Notes: generated by a model from the sequence alone, not told the origin. A stretch of DNA of 64,000 nt from Kangiella spongicola (GCF_003194565.2 NZ_QICH01000001.1:744001-808000); one strand, 5' to 3'. Positions 53,421 through 63,306 are shown, counted from the stretch's first letter. Numbers and translations: made by a program.

Positions 53421-53534
53421 GAGCCCGACAAATCAATTATTTATGGTTAATGATGTATAAGTTTGGATATAGCTTATCAAAGCTTACATACGGTCTGTAT
53501 TGAAGAAACATAGGAGCTAAGGAGTTTTTAACTA

Positions 53535-54140
53535 ATGCCTTTTAATGCAACTGACAGAACACTAGGACAAAAAAGCATCTGGCAAGTTTATCGTAAACTA
53601 TGCTGGGAAGCTGAGCTATTCAATGAAGTCCCTGACTATATAACAACAAGTATCGAATACCAATCAAGCCTTTATGCACATGACTCCAAAATTTACTGCT
53701 CTATTAATTGCGCTTCAACAAGTTTGTCTTTAGTTGACTGGCTTTTCCACACACTATCTGAATGCGAGGAGTCTAAAAATATAGCACTTAAATCATTTAC
53801 AGATAGTAATCTAAGTAATGATAAGGACTTCCTATTCGACCTCAGAAAAAAGTATCCTGTAATTAACCTTTCCCATCAAATCTGCAATGCAAATAAACAT
53901 TATTATCTTAGGAAGAACTCTATTGACGAAAATGTTCGAGTAATGGTTGGTGATATCATTGAGTTAAATGAAGATGGTAGTCAAAATATTAGGCCTGCAA
54001 TCAATGTTTCTCAAACAAGTAACTCAGTTGTTCAATACAACTGTCCAATTAATGAATTTATTCTCGATTTGGTAAACTTTTGGGGCGTAACGTTAGATAG
54101 CCTCAAAATACCTGATAAAAACATTTTTTTCTCAGGTTAA
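53535..54140 (+). CDS. Hypothetical cytosolic protein
   Basis: 201 residues, no signal peptide or membrane helix. AAGGAG stands before the ATG at a workable distance. Segments such as LSHQICNANKHYYLRKNSID and the acidic, polar composition do not lead me to a family. AT-rich like the four genes before it, and probably part of the same accessory stretch, though 114 bases separate it from paralogue 4. It ends three bases before the convergent EAL gene. Confidence 0.55.
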   Translation: MPFNATDRTLGQKSIWQVYRKLCWEAELFNEVPDYITTSIEYQSSLYAHDSKIYCSINCASTSLSLVDWLFHTLSECEESKNIALKSFTDSNLSNDKDFLFDLRKKYPVINLSHQICNANKHYYLRKNSIDENVRVMVGDIIELNEDGSQNIRPAINVSQTSNSVVQYNCPINEFILDLVNFWGVTLDSLKIPDKNIFFSG

Positions 54141-54143
54141 CAA

Positions 54144-55808
54144 TCAAGCCATAGAGGCGTAAATTCCATTACGGCTTAGATACCAGCGCGTGAACTGCTC
54201 TTGGGGGATTGCTGGTGAGATGTAGTGTCCTTGTGCCATGTCGCAGCCTGTGTTTTGTAAATACTCAAATACGGCTGCTGTTTCTACACCTTCAGCAATA
54301 GTTTTTATGCCCATCTTTTTAGCCAAGGTTACGGCGGCGTCCACAATATAGGCAGCACCTTTATCATCAGGTAATCGTTTGATAAAAGTTTGGTCTATCT
54401 TTATCAAGGATGCAGGCAGACGATGCAAGTATTGCAGGGAGGAGTAGCCTGTCCCAAAGTCGTCAATTGAAATTGAAAAATTTGCGTTAGCTAATTTCGT
54501 TAGCTGCTCAATGGTTTCTTCCATATCCATAACTAATGAGCCTTCGGTCAATTCCAGCTCTATCCACTGACCATCAATTGCAAATTTCTCTAGCATCGCT
54601 ATAACTCGGTCGGTAAACTTTGGGTATAACAAATTTCGCGTAGAAATGTTTACCGCTACCGGAATCAAAATCCCTTGATTTTTCCACTTTAAATGCTGGT
54701 TAATCGCTTCTTCTAGGGCAAACTCTGTAATCCCTTGGATTAAAGTACTTTGCTCAGCACGCGGAATAAATGAACCCGGAGCTATCATCCCTTTTTCAGG
54801 GTGCTTCCACCTTAAGAGCGCCTCTACGCTACAAATTTGCCCGGTCACCAGATCGATCTTAGGTTGGTAATGTAAACCTACCTGCCCTGTTTCCAAACCT
54901 TTTTGCAACTGACCAAGAATTGAGATACTTCTTTCCGTGCGACTCACTACTTCTGGGTTATAGGCTTTGATATCTTGTGCCAACTCTTGGACTAGCGCTA
55001 GCGCAGCTTCCGCTTGATGCAGATAAACTTCAGGAGATTGCTTGCCATCGCCAAAACACACATAACCTGCTCTTGTTTCAACATGAACCGATATTTGGTT
55101 ATAAATTACGGCTTCTTGTAATAATACTCCGAGGTTGTTTAAAAACTTTGTATTTTCTTCTTCGCCTTTATTGAGAATAATGGCGACTTCCGCTGAGTCG
55201 GTATGAAAAATATCATCGCCACCGTTTAATGCCAATCGCCTAGCAACTTGTTTAGTTGCATGCTCGATAACATTAAAGCCGAATGCAGATTTTAATTCTA
55301 ATGTATTATCTATGGCGATAATTGCCAGCGTTGTGGCACTAGTCATTTCATTACGCTCTTTTAAATCTTTTATAGCCTCAAAAAGAGCATTTCGGTTAGG
55401 CAGTCCTGTTGACGGATTGTGTTGGGATAACCATTTAAAGTGTGAGAGGTAGCGCGCTACACTACTACTAATATAACCACTGCCACCACCTATTAGGACA
55501 AAAAAGCCTGCTCGATATAACCAATTTTCAGCAGGTTGCATTTCATTAGTAACCACATTAATCGGCATGTGTGGCCCTAATGCTAGCCCTGCGATTAAGC
55601 CCATAAGTAGGCCACCTTTTAGACCAAAGAAAGTGCCGGCAAGTAGGATGGGGATGTACATGAGTTGCGAGTAGACATATTTAACCCCACCCGTCATATA
55701 GACGAGAATACTTACTAGCGCAACCATGACTAGTAATGTAGGGATTAGCGAGCGTTGTATTATTTTTTTATGTCGCTCTACCCAGTCGAAGACTTTTGAG
55801 GTCTCCAT
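54144..55808 (-). CDS. Membrane cyclic-di-GMP phosphodiesterase: degenerate GGDEF plus intact EAL
   Basis: 554 residues. Several N-terminal membrane helices (about residues 17-110) form a sensor-like region (KYVYSQLMYIPILLAGTFFG). The GGDEF domain begins at HNPSTGLPNRNALFEAI, but the active-site loop reads HTDSAEVAIIL, so cyclase activity is unlikely. The EAL domain keeps its catalytic set: VEALLRWKHP, NISTRNLL, ELELTEGSLV, IDDFGTGYSSLQYL, KIDQTFI and AEGVET. It should hydrolyse cyclic-di-GMP, perhaps with the GGDEF part as a GTP-sensing regulator. Single gene. Confidence 0.88.
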   Translation of the reverse strand: METSKVFDWVERHKKIIQRSLIPTLLVMVALVSILVYMTGGVKYVYSQLMYIPILLAGTFFGLKGGLLMGLIAGLALGPHMPINVVTNEMQPAENWLYRAGFFVLIGGGSGYISSSVARYLSHFKWLSQHNPSTGLPNRNALFEAIKDLKERNEMTSATTLAIIAIDNTLELKSAFGFNVIEHATKQVARRLALNGGDDIFHTDSAEVAIILNKGEEENTKFLNNLGVLLQEAVIYNQISVHVETRAGYVCFGDGKQSPEVYLHQAEAALALVQELAQDIKAYNPEVVSRTERSISILGQLQKGLETGQVGLHYQPKIDLVTGQICSVEALLRWKHPEKGMIAPGSFIPRAEQSTLIQGITEFALEEAINQHLKWKNQGILIPVAVNISTRNLLYPKFTDRVIAMLEKFAIDGQWIELELTEGSLVMDMEETIEQLTKLANANFSISIDDFGTGYSSLQYLHRLPASLIKIDQTFIKRLPDDKGAAYIVDAAVTLAKKMGIKTIAEGVETAAVFEYLQNTGCDMAQGHYISPAIPQEQFTRWYLSRNGIYASMA

Positions 55809-56002
55809 AAAACCTCCAGTTCCATACGTGCAGTCACCTTCAGCTAGATTAGACTGTCACAATATCCATACTAAAAGCATCAAGGATTCATTACAAGCTA
55901 TTGTTTTTAAAGTAAACCTTATGCCTTAGAATTTTAATTTAATTTCAAACACTTATTATGTTTATCTAGATTTTTAAATCCTTTTCAGACACTATTAGCA
56001 AG

Positions 56003-57040
56003 ATGAAGAATAATTATTCACAAGAAAACAGTAGCCACTCTATTCCAGACTTTTGTCAGGCGTCGACGGTGTACCTTACCGTTATTGCGAGTATTTTACT
56101 GGCGTTACTGTTAAGCCTTGTCAGCCCTGAGTGGCACACCAGCTTCTGGTATAACTTAAGTTTGTACTCGTTGTTTGTGCTTTGGGTCTCGCTGACGAGC
56201 CTTGGTACTCTCTGCCTATTGCGCCGTTATATGCCTGTTCGATATTCGCTCAAGCTCTCCTTAAAGCGTTTTTCGGCGCTGGCTATCAGTATTATCTTAT
56301 TCATTACTCTTAGCTTTAGCTTGCTCATTAGTCACTATCTTAGCCAAGAACCCTCACTGTGGTTTTTATTACGAAATCTTGTGATTGCGTTTATTGTGAG
56401 TGGTGTTTTGTTTCGATATTTGTATTTGCGTGAAGAAAGTCTGCGTCGCATCCGCTCCGAAGCCGAAGCCCGCGTACAAGCACTTCAGTCCAGAATCCGC
56501 CCTCATTTTTTGTTTAACAGTTTGAATACCCTAGCCAATTTGGCGGCAGTCGATCCAGAAAAAACTGAACAGATGATTTTAGACATGGCTGATATTTTTC
56601 GAGCCAGCATGAAGCGCTCCGATGTTTTGATCCCTTTTTCTGAAGAGCAGGAGTTATGTAATCAATACTTAGGACTTGAGTCGCAACGTCTGGGCGATAG
56701 GTTAAGTATTGAGTGGCAGGTAAGTCATGTGCCGAAAAGTTTATTGGTACCACCGCTTTTGATCCAACCACTGCTTGAAAACGCGGTATATCACGGCATT
56801 CAAAAACACCCGCAAGGTGGCACCGTTGTGATCAAGGGTGTTAGTTATCAAAAGTACATCCAGATTGAAATTACTAACCCACTACCGCCTGTCGATGCAG
56901 AACATCACAGTGGTAACTCAATGGCGCTCGCTAATATTCGGCAAAGACTTGATGTACTCTATGGAAATAAAGCTCAACTCACGTATCATCAAGCGCAAGA
57001 TAAGTTTTACTGCATTTTAAAAATTCCAAAGCAGTTCTAA
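56003..57040 (+). CDS. Sensor histidine kinase, LytS/AlgZ-like
   Basis: 345 residues. Four membrane helices in the first 140 residues, then a short coiled coil and the H-box LQSRIRPHFLFNSLNTLANL, with the phosphoacceptor His. The N-box LLENAVYHGIQKH and G-box GNSMALANIRQRLD make up the ATPase. This is the His_kinase/HATPase_c5 class without a HisKA domain, as in AlgZ (FimS). It pairs with the LytTR regulator just downstream, and the two precede hemC as in pseudomonads. Confidence 0.9.
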   Translation: MKNNYSQENSSHSIPDFCQASTVYLTVIASILLALLLSLVSPEWHTSFWYNLSLYSLFVLWVSLTSLGTLCLLRRYMPVRYSLKLSLKRFSALAISIILFITLSFSLLISHYLSQEPSLWFLLRNLVIAFIVSGVLFRYLYLREESLRRIRSEAEARVQALQSRIRPHFLFNSLNTLANLAAVDPEKTEQMILDMADIFRASMKRSDVLIPFSEEQELCNQYLGLESQRLGDRLSIEWQVSHVPKSLLVPPLLIQPLLENAVYHGIQKHPQGGTVVIKGVSYQKYIQIEITNPLPPVDAEHHSGNSMALANIRQRLDVLYGNKAQLTYHQAQDKFYCILKIPKQF

Positions 57041-57097
57041 GGGTTTCAGTATTTTCAAATACTAGTATTAAGATTTTCGGGGATATGAAACGGCATT

Positions 57098-57793
57098 ATG
57101 AAGACCATTATTGTTGACGACGAACAACCTGCGCGCGAACGTATTCGTCGGTTGTTAAATCATTACAACAGTATCCATATTGCGGCTGAGGCTACCAATG
57201 GCCAAGAGGCTCTCAATCTTATTCGTGAGCACAACCCCCATCTGATCTTCCTCGACATATCCATGCCGGTAATGAATGGTGTTGAGTTAGCAAAAATCCT
57301 CAGCCAGGAATTTCCCCAACTTAAAATCATCTTCACGACGGCTTATGATCAGTATGCACTGCAAGCTTTTGATGTGAATGCCACCGATTATCTGCTCAAA
57401 CCTATTCGTAAAGAACGGCTTCATAAAGCGCTTTCTAAGCTGATGCCTACGGAGGTAGAACAAGAACACATCACAATCCGCGAACGTGACGTAGTGAAAA
57501 AGGTTTTACTCAAAGATATTCTCTTTTTACACTCCGATCAGAAGTACGTGGAGATTCATTTAGCGCAGCAAACTTTATTAGCGAGCGAAAGCTTAAAAGA
57601 GCTCGAGAATCGCTTCCCACACCTGTTTTTACGAATTCATCGCTCGACACTGGTTAACCGCCAACACTTCTACGGCATAGAGCAAGACGATAGCCGCTGT
57701 CTAGCGTTACTGCGTGACTGCGAGACAAAACCCATCATCAGTCGTCGCCACCAAGCTGACGCTCGTCAGTTTTTGCAGTCATCCAACGACTAA
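57098..57793 (+). CDS. LytTR-family response regulator, AlgR-like
   Basis: 231 residues. Receiver domain MKTIIVDDEQPARERIRRLL with the phosphorylation Asp in HLIFLDISMPVMNGVEL (about residue 54) and Lys in DYLLKPIRKERL. The C-terminal LytTR DNA-binding domain has ILFLHSDQKYVEIHLAQQTL and LRIHRSTLVNRQHFYGIEQD. AlgR controls virulence and alginate in Pseudomonas; the target genes here are unknown. It lies between the kinase and hemC, 58 bases after the kinase. Confidence 0.92.
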   Translation: MKTIIVDDEQPARERIRRLLNHYNSIHIAAEATNGQEALNLIREHNPHLIFLDISMPVMNGVELAKILSQEFPQLKIIFTTAYDQYALQAFDVNATDYLLKPIRKERLHKALSKLMPTEVEQEHITIRERDVVKKVLLKDILFLHSDQKYVEIHLAQQTLLASESLKELENRFPHLFLRIHRSTLVNRQHFYGIEQDDSRCLALLRDCETKPIISRRHQADARQFLQSSND

Positions 57794-57888
57794 AGTTGCT
57801 TAAATTAGGCTAACCTGCGGTTATTTATGATAAACTTGCAGCAAATTTCAGTAGCTTTTATTGAGTCCTAAGCGACAAACTTCCGTCT

Positions 57889-58818
57889 ATGAGCATTACA
57901 ACCATTCGTATCGCCACGCGTCAAAGCCCTTTAGCCCTATGGCAAGCAGAATATATTCAGCAGCGTCTCGAGAGCATTCACCCAGATTTAACTGTTGAAT
58001 TAGTTCCTATGACCACTAAAGGCGACAGAATCTTAGGGACGCCTTTAAGCAAAATTGGTGGCAAAGGCCTTTTTGTCAAAGAGCTTGAGCAAGCCATGTT
58101 AGAAGACAGGGCTGATATCGCAGTGCACTCGATGAAGGACGTGCCGTACAAGTTCCCACAAGGCCTTGAGCTTAAAGTTATCTGCGAGCGCGAAGATTCT
58201 AGCGATGCTTTTGTATCGAATAACTATCACAACCTAGATGAGCTACCAGTTGGCGCTACTGTAGGGACATCGAGCCTACGTCGCAAAATGCAGATTCTCG
58301 CTTTGCGCCCTGACTTACACATTACAGATCTTCGCGGTAACGTTGGCACGCGTCTTTCTAAGCTCGACATGGGGCAATATGACGCCATCATCCTAGCTTC
58401 TGCTGGGTTGATACGCCTAAAGCTTGGTGATCGCATTGCCAGTCGTTTTGAGCCAGAGCAAATTCTTCCAGCTCCAGGGCAAGGCGCAGTAGGTATCGAA
58501 GCTCGTACTGACAGTCCAGAGCTTGATGCCTTATTGGCACCGCTTCAAGACGAAGAAACCGCTTATCGTGTAAAAGCCGAGCGTATTATTACGCAAACAC
58601 TACAAGCTAGCTGCTCAGTTCCGATCGCAGCTTACTCCACCATTACAGACGGCACTTTGTCGCTACGCGCATTAGTCGGCGGTATCGACAACCAGATGAT
58701 TGAAGCATCTGCCGAAGGTCCAGCGGAAACCGCTGAAACCATTGGCACAACTGTCGCCGATTCGTTACTCGCACAGGGCGCGAAAGAAATGATTATGGCT
58801 CTTGGTACAGAGTCATAA
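57889..58818 (+). CDS. hemC: Porphobilinogen deaminase (hydroxymethylbilane synthase)
   Basis: 309 residues. [20 protein letters not shown], the substrate-binding [18 protein letters not shown] and the dipyrromethane-cofactor cysteine in [12 protein letters not shown] (about residue 241). Polymerises four porphobilinogen units in haem synthesis. First gene of the hemCDXY row. Confidence 0.96.
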   Translation: MSITTIRIATRQSPLALWQAEYIQQRLESIHPDLTVELVPMTTKGDRILGTPLSKIGGKGLFVKELEQAMLEDRADIAVHSMKDVPYKFPQGLELKVICEREDSSDAFVSNNYHNLDELPVGATVGTSSLRRKMQILALRPDLHITDLRGNVGTRLSKLDMGQYDAIILASAGLIRLKLGDRIASRFEPEQILPAPGQGAVGIEARTDSPELDALLAPLQDEETAYRVKAERIITQTLQASCSVPIAAYSTITDGTLSLRALVGGIDNQMIEASAEGPAETAETIGTTVADSLLAQGAKEMIMALGTES

Positions 58819-58835
58819 TTGAAAGAGTTGATCTT

Positions 58836-59576
58836 GTGAATACTGAGCCTAAGGTTATTGTTACTCGTCCTTCGCCTTATGGTGAGCAGTTGTGCGATCT
58901 TCTTGCGCAACACAGTATCGACAGCGACCACTGCCCACTTATCCACTTTTTAGCGGATCTGTCCTTTAACACCGATGAGCGGTTGGAGCTTCTTCAGCAA
59001 AATCACACCTGGATTTTCGTCAGCCGCCAAGCAGTGAACTTTTGCTTCGAAGGTTTTAGTGCCGAGCAAAAAGCAAGCATCGTTAAACTCGCACAAAGCA
59101 AAGCAATTATCACAGTGGGCGACGCCACCGCAGATTCACTGGCGCAGCTTGGCATCAAAGGGTTAATACCACCGACTCCAAATAGCGAGGGTATGATTCA
59201 TCTGCTTGAGAAATACCAACTCAAAGAAAAGCCGACGTTACTCATACGAGGCGGCCAAGGGCGTAAACTTCTGCAAAATTATTTTAACAACGGCCAGCTT
59301 AACATCATGCCCGTTTATCAGCGCCAACCGACCGAGCAACCTTTACCTACACTATCAAGCCAAACTGCTATCGTCATAACCAGCGGTCAGCTACTAGAGC
59401 TCGCCGCATCTCAAGTCGCGCCTGAGAAAAGAGGGACTAGCGCTATTATTGCAGGTAGTCAGAGGATCAGCGAGCTAGCCCAACAGATGGGTTTTACAAC
59501 TTGCTATACTGCCAAGGACGCTTCAAACCAGGAACTGGTAAAAAGTTGCCTGTTATGGCGAAATCACGTTACTTAA
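58836..59576 (+). CDS. hemD: Uroporphyrinogen-III synthase
   Basis: 246 residues from a GTG at 58836. VIVTRPSPYGEQLCDLLAQH, TWIFVSRQAVNFCFE, ITVGDATADSLAQLGIKG and LIRGGQGRKLLQNYF are HemD landmarks. Cyclises the product of HemC with ring D inversion. The family is poorly conserved, but position after hemC settles it. 17 bases after hemC. Confidence 0.9.
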   Translation: MNTEPKVIVTRPSPYGEQLCDLLAQHSIDSDHCPLIHFLADLSFNTDERLELLQQNHTWIFVSRQAVNFCFEGFSAEQKASIVKLAQSKAIITVGDATADSLAQLGIKGLIPPTPNSEGMIHLLEKYQLKEKPTLLIRGGQGRKLLQNYFNNGQLNIMPVYQRQPTEQPLPTLSSQTAIVITSGQLLELAASQVAPEKRGTSAIIAGSQRISELAQQMGFTTCYTAKDASNQELVKSCLLWRNHVT

Positions 59577-59641
59577 CAACACATTGTTGAATAATGTATA
59601 GTTTATAAAGCATCCGAATTCATAACTAGAGAAAAGAACCG

Positions 59642-61003
59642 ATGAGCAACAAGGATAATACTAGCGAACCAAACGATCCTCGCCAAGAGGATGCAACTGA
59701 CCAAGGCAATGATAAAGCGATCAGTAGCCAGACTGATTCAGATGTCGACCAAATTGCCGCCGATTCAGCTTTTGATGATATCCCACACTCGGAGCATACC
59801 GACTCCAATCAGTCAGGCGATAGTTCGTCAGAGCCCAGCTCATCACAACCCAATAAGGCTTCCAAGAAAGCTGCTACTAAACCGATTAAATGGTTTATCT
59901 TAATCATCCTTTTAGCAGCTATTGGCTACGCCATCTTTTTTGGCTGGCAAAAATGGAAAAATTACCAAACTAGTCTTGATAAAGCTGATCGTATCGAAAA
60001 CATTGAACAAAATGTTTCTCAGCAACAGTCGCGCTTTAAAGCACAGCTGTCTGAGCAGAACCAAAAGCTTGAGCAGCTAACGTCCCGTCTTGAAGACAAT
60101 CAGCGCTATGTTGAGCAGTTGCAAGATGAACTGCGAACAACACAGCGTAAATTCCAAACCGTCACTTCAGAAAAACAACAAGACTGGCTATTTAATGAAG
60201 CAGAGTACCTAATCCGTGAAGCCTCTTATAAGCTCAACTTTACTGATGACGCGGCTTCTATTATCGCATTATTGCAAGCCGCCGATAATCAATTAGCCGG
60301 CCTTAATGACGGCTCTTTAACAGAGCTTCGTCAAGCCATAAGCCAGGATATTAACGCCGTGCGCGGTAGTGGTAATCTCGATATCGAAGGTATCGCCATT
60401 GCGATTGAAACTTTAAAGGACAATTTAGCCCAGCTTGAATTAGCCAGTGTCCAACTTGAAAACAAAGAGAATTCCGTTGAGGAAGTACAGTCAGAAACCG
60501 ATCTTTCGAGCTGGCAACATTTTAAAAACTCCATGTCTAAAGCGGCCAGTAAATACTACACGGTTCACCAGTTCGATGAATCGACTCAACCCTTTATCAG
60601 CCCGCAAAAAGATCGTTTATTACGCGAAAACATCTTACTTAACCTGCAAACAGCGCAGCTGGCAGCATTGCAAAACAATCAGGCGCTGTTTGAGTCTAAC
60701 TTAACCAACGTTAAACAATGGGTCGAGCAATACTTCAAGCAAAAGCCTGCTTCGACACAAGCATTTCTCGAACAAGTTTCGGAGTTACTCAACAGTAGTG
60801 TCGAGTTAGATTTACCGCAGTCCTTACAGTCTTACACTTTAATTCGTGAGATTTCGCAAAGTAAGGTAGATGCCTGGTTAGAGTCACCGTCTACTACCAA
60901 AGAAGTGCAAGAGGACGTGGCGCCTGACACTCAACCAGACAATGAACCAGACAATGAACCAGACAATGAACCAGACGAGACAGCAGAGGAGCCATCAGCA
61001 TGA
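59642..61003 (+). CDS. hemX: HemX family membrane protein
   Basis: 453 residues. A long acidic, low-complexity N-terminus, one membrane helix near residues 82-100 (WFILIILLAAIGYAIFFGW), a coiled coil (FKAQLSEQNQKLEQLTSRLE), and the HemX domain with QDWLFNEAEYLIREASYKL. The C-terminus has the repeat PDNE four times over, from a 12-bp DNA repeat. HemX is encoded with hemD and hemY in proteobacteria and its role in haem synthesis is not settled; it lacks a methyltransferase domain despite the old name. Overlaps hemY by four bases (ATGA). Confidence 0.9.
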   Translation: MSNKDNTSEPNDPRQEDATDQGNDKAISSQTDSDVDQIAADSAFDDIPHSEHTDSNQSGDSSSEPSSSQPNKASKKAATKPIKWFILIILLAAIGYAIFFGWQKWKNYQTSLDKADRIENIEQNVSQQQSRFKAQLSEQNQKLEQLTSRLEDNQRYVEQLQDELRTTQRKFQTVTSEKQQDWLFNEAEYLIREASYKLNFTDDAASIIALLQAADNQLAGLNDGSLTELRQAISQDINAVRGSGNLDIEGIAIAIETLKDNLAQLELASVQLENKENSVEEVQSETDLSSWQHFKNSMSKAASKYYTVHQFDESTQPFISPQKDRLLRENILLNLQTAQLAALQNNQALFESNLTNVKQWVEQYFKQKPASTQAFLEQVSELLNSSVELDLPQSLQSYTLIREISQSKVDAWLESPSTTKEVQEDVAPDTQPDNEPDNEPDNEPDETAEEPSA

Positions 61004-62223
61004 AGCTAAAATGGATCATCTTAATCGCTCTCTTCGGCGGCTTGATCTTGGGCCCTTTAATTAGCAATGTCCCAGGCTCCACCTACATATTGCTAGACCA
61101 AACTGCTATCGAGTTTAAGAATAATTTCGCCATTGCCTTAGTCCTTTTGTCGCTCGTTGGGGTGTGGCTATTGTGGATTCTCATTCGCTACTTACTAAAA
61201 ACCAGCAATCTCACAGTAGGCTGGTTTGGCGATAGAAACTTACGTAAAGCGCGCCAGCAGACTATTGATGGCATGATCGCGCTTGCCGAAGGTCATTGGA
61301 AAACTGCCGAAAACTTATTAGTGAAAGGCGCAAAGTTCCGTGATACTAAGTTAATTAACTACCTTGCGGCGGCACGAGCGGCACAAGAGCAAGACGATCA
61401 TAAAAGTCGCGACGAGTATTTACAAGCGGCGGCAAAGGCTCAGCCTGACGCACACATTGCTATTGGCTTAACCCAAGCCCAACTTAAAATTCGTCATCGA
61501 CAGTACGAGCAGGCTCTTGCTACGCTAAATCATTTGCGTGAGCTTTCGCCACACCACCCTTATGTACTCAAGCTTTTGCATCAACTTTACACCAAGCTCG
61601 GTGATTGGGAACGAATTATTGAATTGCTGCCTAAGCTTCATAAAAACCGAGTCTATAGCGCCGAACGAGTCGCTGATATCGAGGTTATTGCTTGGGCCGA
61701 ATTATTGAGCTTGATTGCTAAGCGTGACGGTTTAACTGCTGTTAATGAACAATGGTTAAAACTCTCGAAGAACGTTCGTAAACGTCCTGAAGCACAATTG
61801 GCTTATGCTGAAATTCTTGCCGAGCAGCACCAATACGATCAGCTAGAACTGCACATCAAAGACTCAATGAAACAGCAGTGGCAAGAACGATTGGCGCAGC
61901 TGTACGGCATGATCGAAAGCCAAGAGCCTTCGCGCACATTAGCCACCGCCGAAACCTGGTTAAAGCAAAAACCGAATAATGCCGTATTGCTGACAACGCT
62001 CGGCAAACTGTCTTTACGCGCTCAGCTATGGGGCAAGGCCAAGAAATACCTTGAGCAAAGTATTGAGCAACAAGCTACAGCCGAGGCCTACTATTACTTA
62101 GGGCAAGCTTATAAAGAGCTTGGTCACCCGATCCAGGCGCAGGAAGTTTTTTATACAGGACTGGCGAATGAAGTGAGTCCACAAAAGAAGCATGAAGTTA
62201 TTGAAGATTTAAGCGAAGAGTAG
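61000..62223 (+). CDS. hemY: HemY family TPR membrane protein
   Basis: 407 residues. Two membrane helices (near 5-22 and 42-65; VLLSLVGVWLLWILIRYLL), then the HemY_N region (LRKARQQTIDGMIALAEGHW) and TPR repeats (YEQALATLNHLRELSPHHPY; AYYYLGQAYKELGHPIQAQE). Not the protoporphyrinogen oxidase that shares the name. Last gene of the haem row and followed by a terminator. Confidence 0.9.
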   Translation: MKLKWIILIALFGGLILGPLISNVPGSTYILLDQTAIEFKNNFAIALVLLSLVGVWLLWILIRYLLKTSNLTVGWFGDRNLRKARQQTIDGMIALAEGHWKTAENLLVKGAKFRDTKLINYLAAARAAQEQDDHKSRDEYLQAAAKAQPDAHIAIGLTQAQLKIRHRQYEQALATLNHLRELSPHHPYVLKLLHQLYTKLGDWERIIELLPKLHKNRVYSAERVADIEVIAWAELLSLIAKRDGLTAVNEQWLKLSKNVRKRPEAQLAYAEILAEQHQYDQLELHIKDSMKQQWQERLAQLYGMIESQEPSRTLATAETWLKQKPNNAVLLTTLGKLSLRAQLWGKAKKYLEQSIEQQATAEAYYYLGQAYKELGHPIQAQEVFYTGLANEVSPQKKHEVIEDLSEE

Positions 62224-62259
62224 CGAAAAATAGCAATCAGTCTTACTCTATAATCATTA

Positions 62260-62286
62260 AGGGCGGTATCAGACCGCCCTTTTTTT
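62260..62286 (+). terminator. Terminator of the hem operon
   Basis: AGGGCGGT and ACCGCCCT form an eight-base stem around ATCAG, followed by six T, 37 bases after the hemY stop. Confidence 0.9.
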
Positions 62287-62334
62287 ATGGTTAGTAATTA
62301 TATGATTCATTATCTATATAACTTTCTACCCAAT

Positions 62335-63306
62335 TTAAACCACTTTATCGGTAGGGATTTTCGGCTTCGGCTCTAACTTTTGGTATTTAAGGAATAAGCC
62401 TAAGCCTATCACAATGACAATGATCCCAATGGTAGACACCAGATTCGGCAACTCAGAGCCCAGCAATAAATAACCACCAATGATTGCAAACAATACCTCT
62501 GATGCTTGCGTAGCGTCCACAGCCGCTATTTCTGTGGTGTTGGAAGCTTTGTTTCTAGCCATAATGAATAGCCCTGTGGCAATAACTCCCGAACATAGCG
62601 CCACAATAGCAGTGCTAGTCAGTTGCCCCACAGATGGCGCCTCGGGTTGCACTACTGCTACCAGAACTAACCACAATGGTATGGTCCCCACCGAGAGCAA
62701 CCATAATTTGGCAAAGACATCATTTAATAAGGGGCTTTTAATATGAGGAATGCGCTTGTGGGTGCCATACTTCGCTTCCCACAGTATTTGATTACCTAGC
62801 GGATAGCAAAATGCGGCAATCAGCACTGGTACAGCACCATAAATCAATTGATCCGAAGTCATGGTATGTAGGTGGCTTAAATTCACCAATACCACGCCAG
62901 CGAAAATAACGATAGCGAAGACCCAAACCAGTGGATGGAAGCTTTTTCCTAGTAAACCAAAGATAATTAAGCTCGCCACCAGCGTAAACTGCCAGGTAGC
63001 GGAAATAATCCAACCCGGCGTGTGATCAGCGCTATAACACAGAAACAAGTAGAAAAAGCCAAAACCGATAGTGCCGGTTATTGTCCAGAAGCTTTTGTAC
63101 TCCAGTAACAACCTCGTTAACTCCTTTAAATAGGAAACACCTTTTCGCATTAAGAGAAACAGAGTTAAGAATATGATGACAAAGCCATAACGAAGACTGG
63201 CAGACCAAAGCCAATGACCGCCGGCGGCACTCATCGCCTCATTAAGTACAAAGGTTGCACTAAAGAACAACCCAGAGAGTATCCCCAAACCTATCAGTTT
63301 TAACAT
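62335..63306 (-). CDS. DMT-superfamily transporter (EmrE-like multidrug resistance family)
   Basis: 323 residues with about ten hydrophobic helices, beginning LIGLGILSGLFFSATFVLNE. Two halves of five helices, the second containing TTEIAAVDATQASEVLFAII and GYLLLGSELPN. This is typical of ten-helix drug/metabolite transporters. Substrate unknown. Single gene on the minus strand. Confidence 0.8.
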   Translation of the reverse strand: MLKLIGLGILSGLFFSATFVLNEAMSAAGGHWLWSASLRYGFVIIFLTLFLLMRKGVSYLKELTRLLLEYKSFWTITGTIGFGFFYLFLCYSADHTPGWIISATWQFTLVASLIIFGLLGKSFHPLVWVFAIVIFAGVVLVNLSHLHTMTSDQLIYGAVPVLIAAFCYPLGNQILWEAKYGTHKRIPHIKSPLLNDVFAKLWLLSVGTIPLWLVLVAVVQPEAPSVGQLTSTAIVALCSGVIATGLFIMARNKASNTTEIAAVDATQASEVLFAIIGGYLLLGSELPNLVSTIGIIVIVIGLGLFLKYQKLEPKPKIPTDKVV

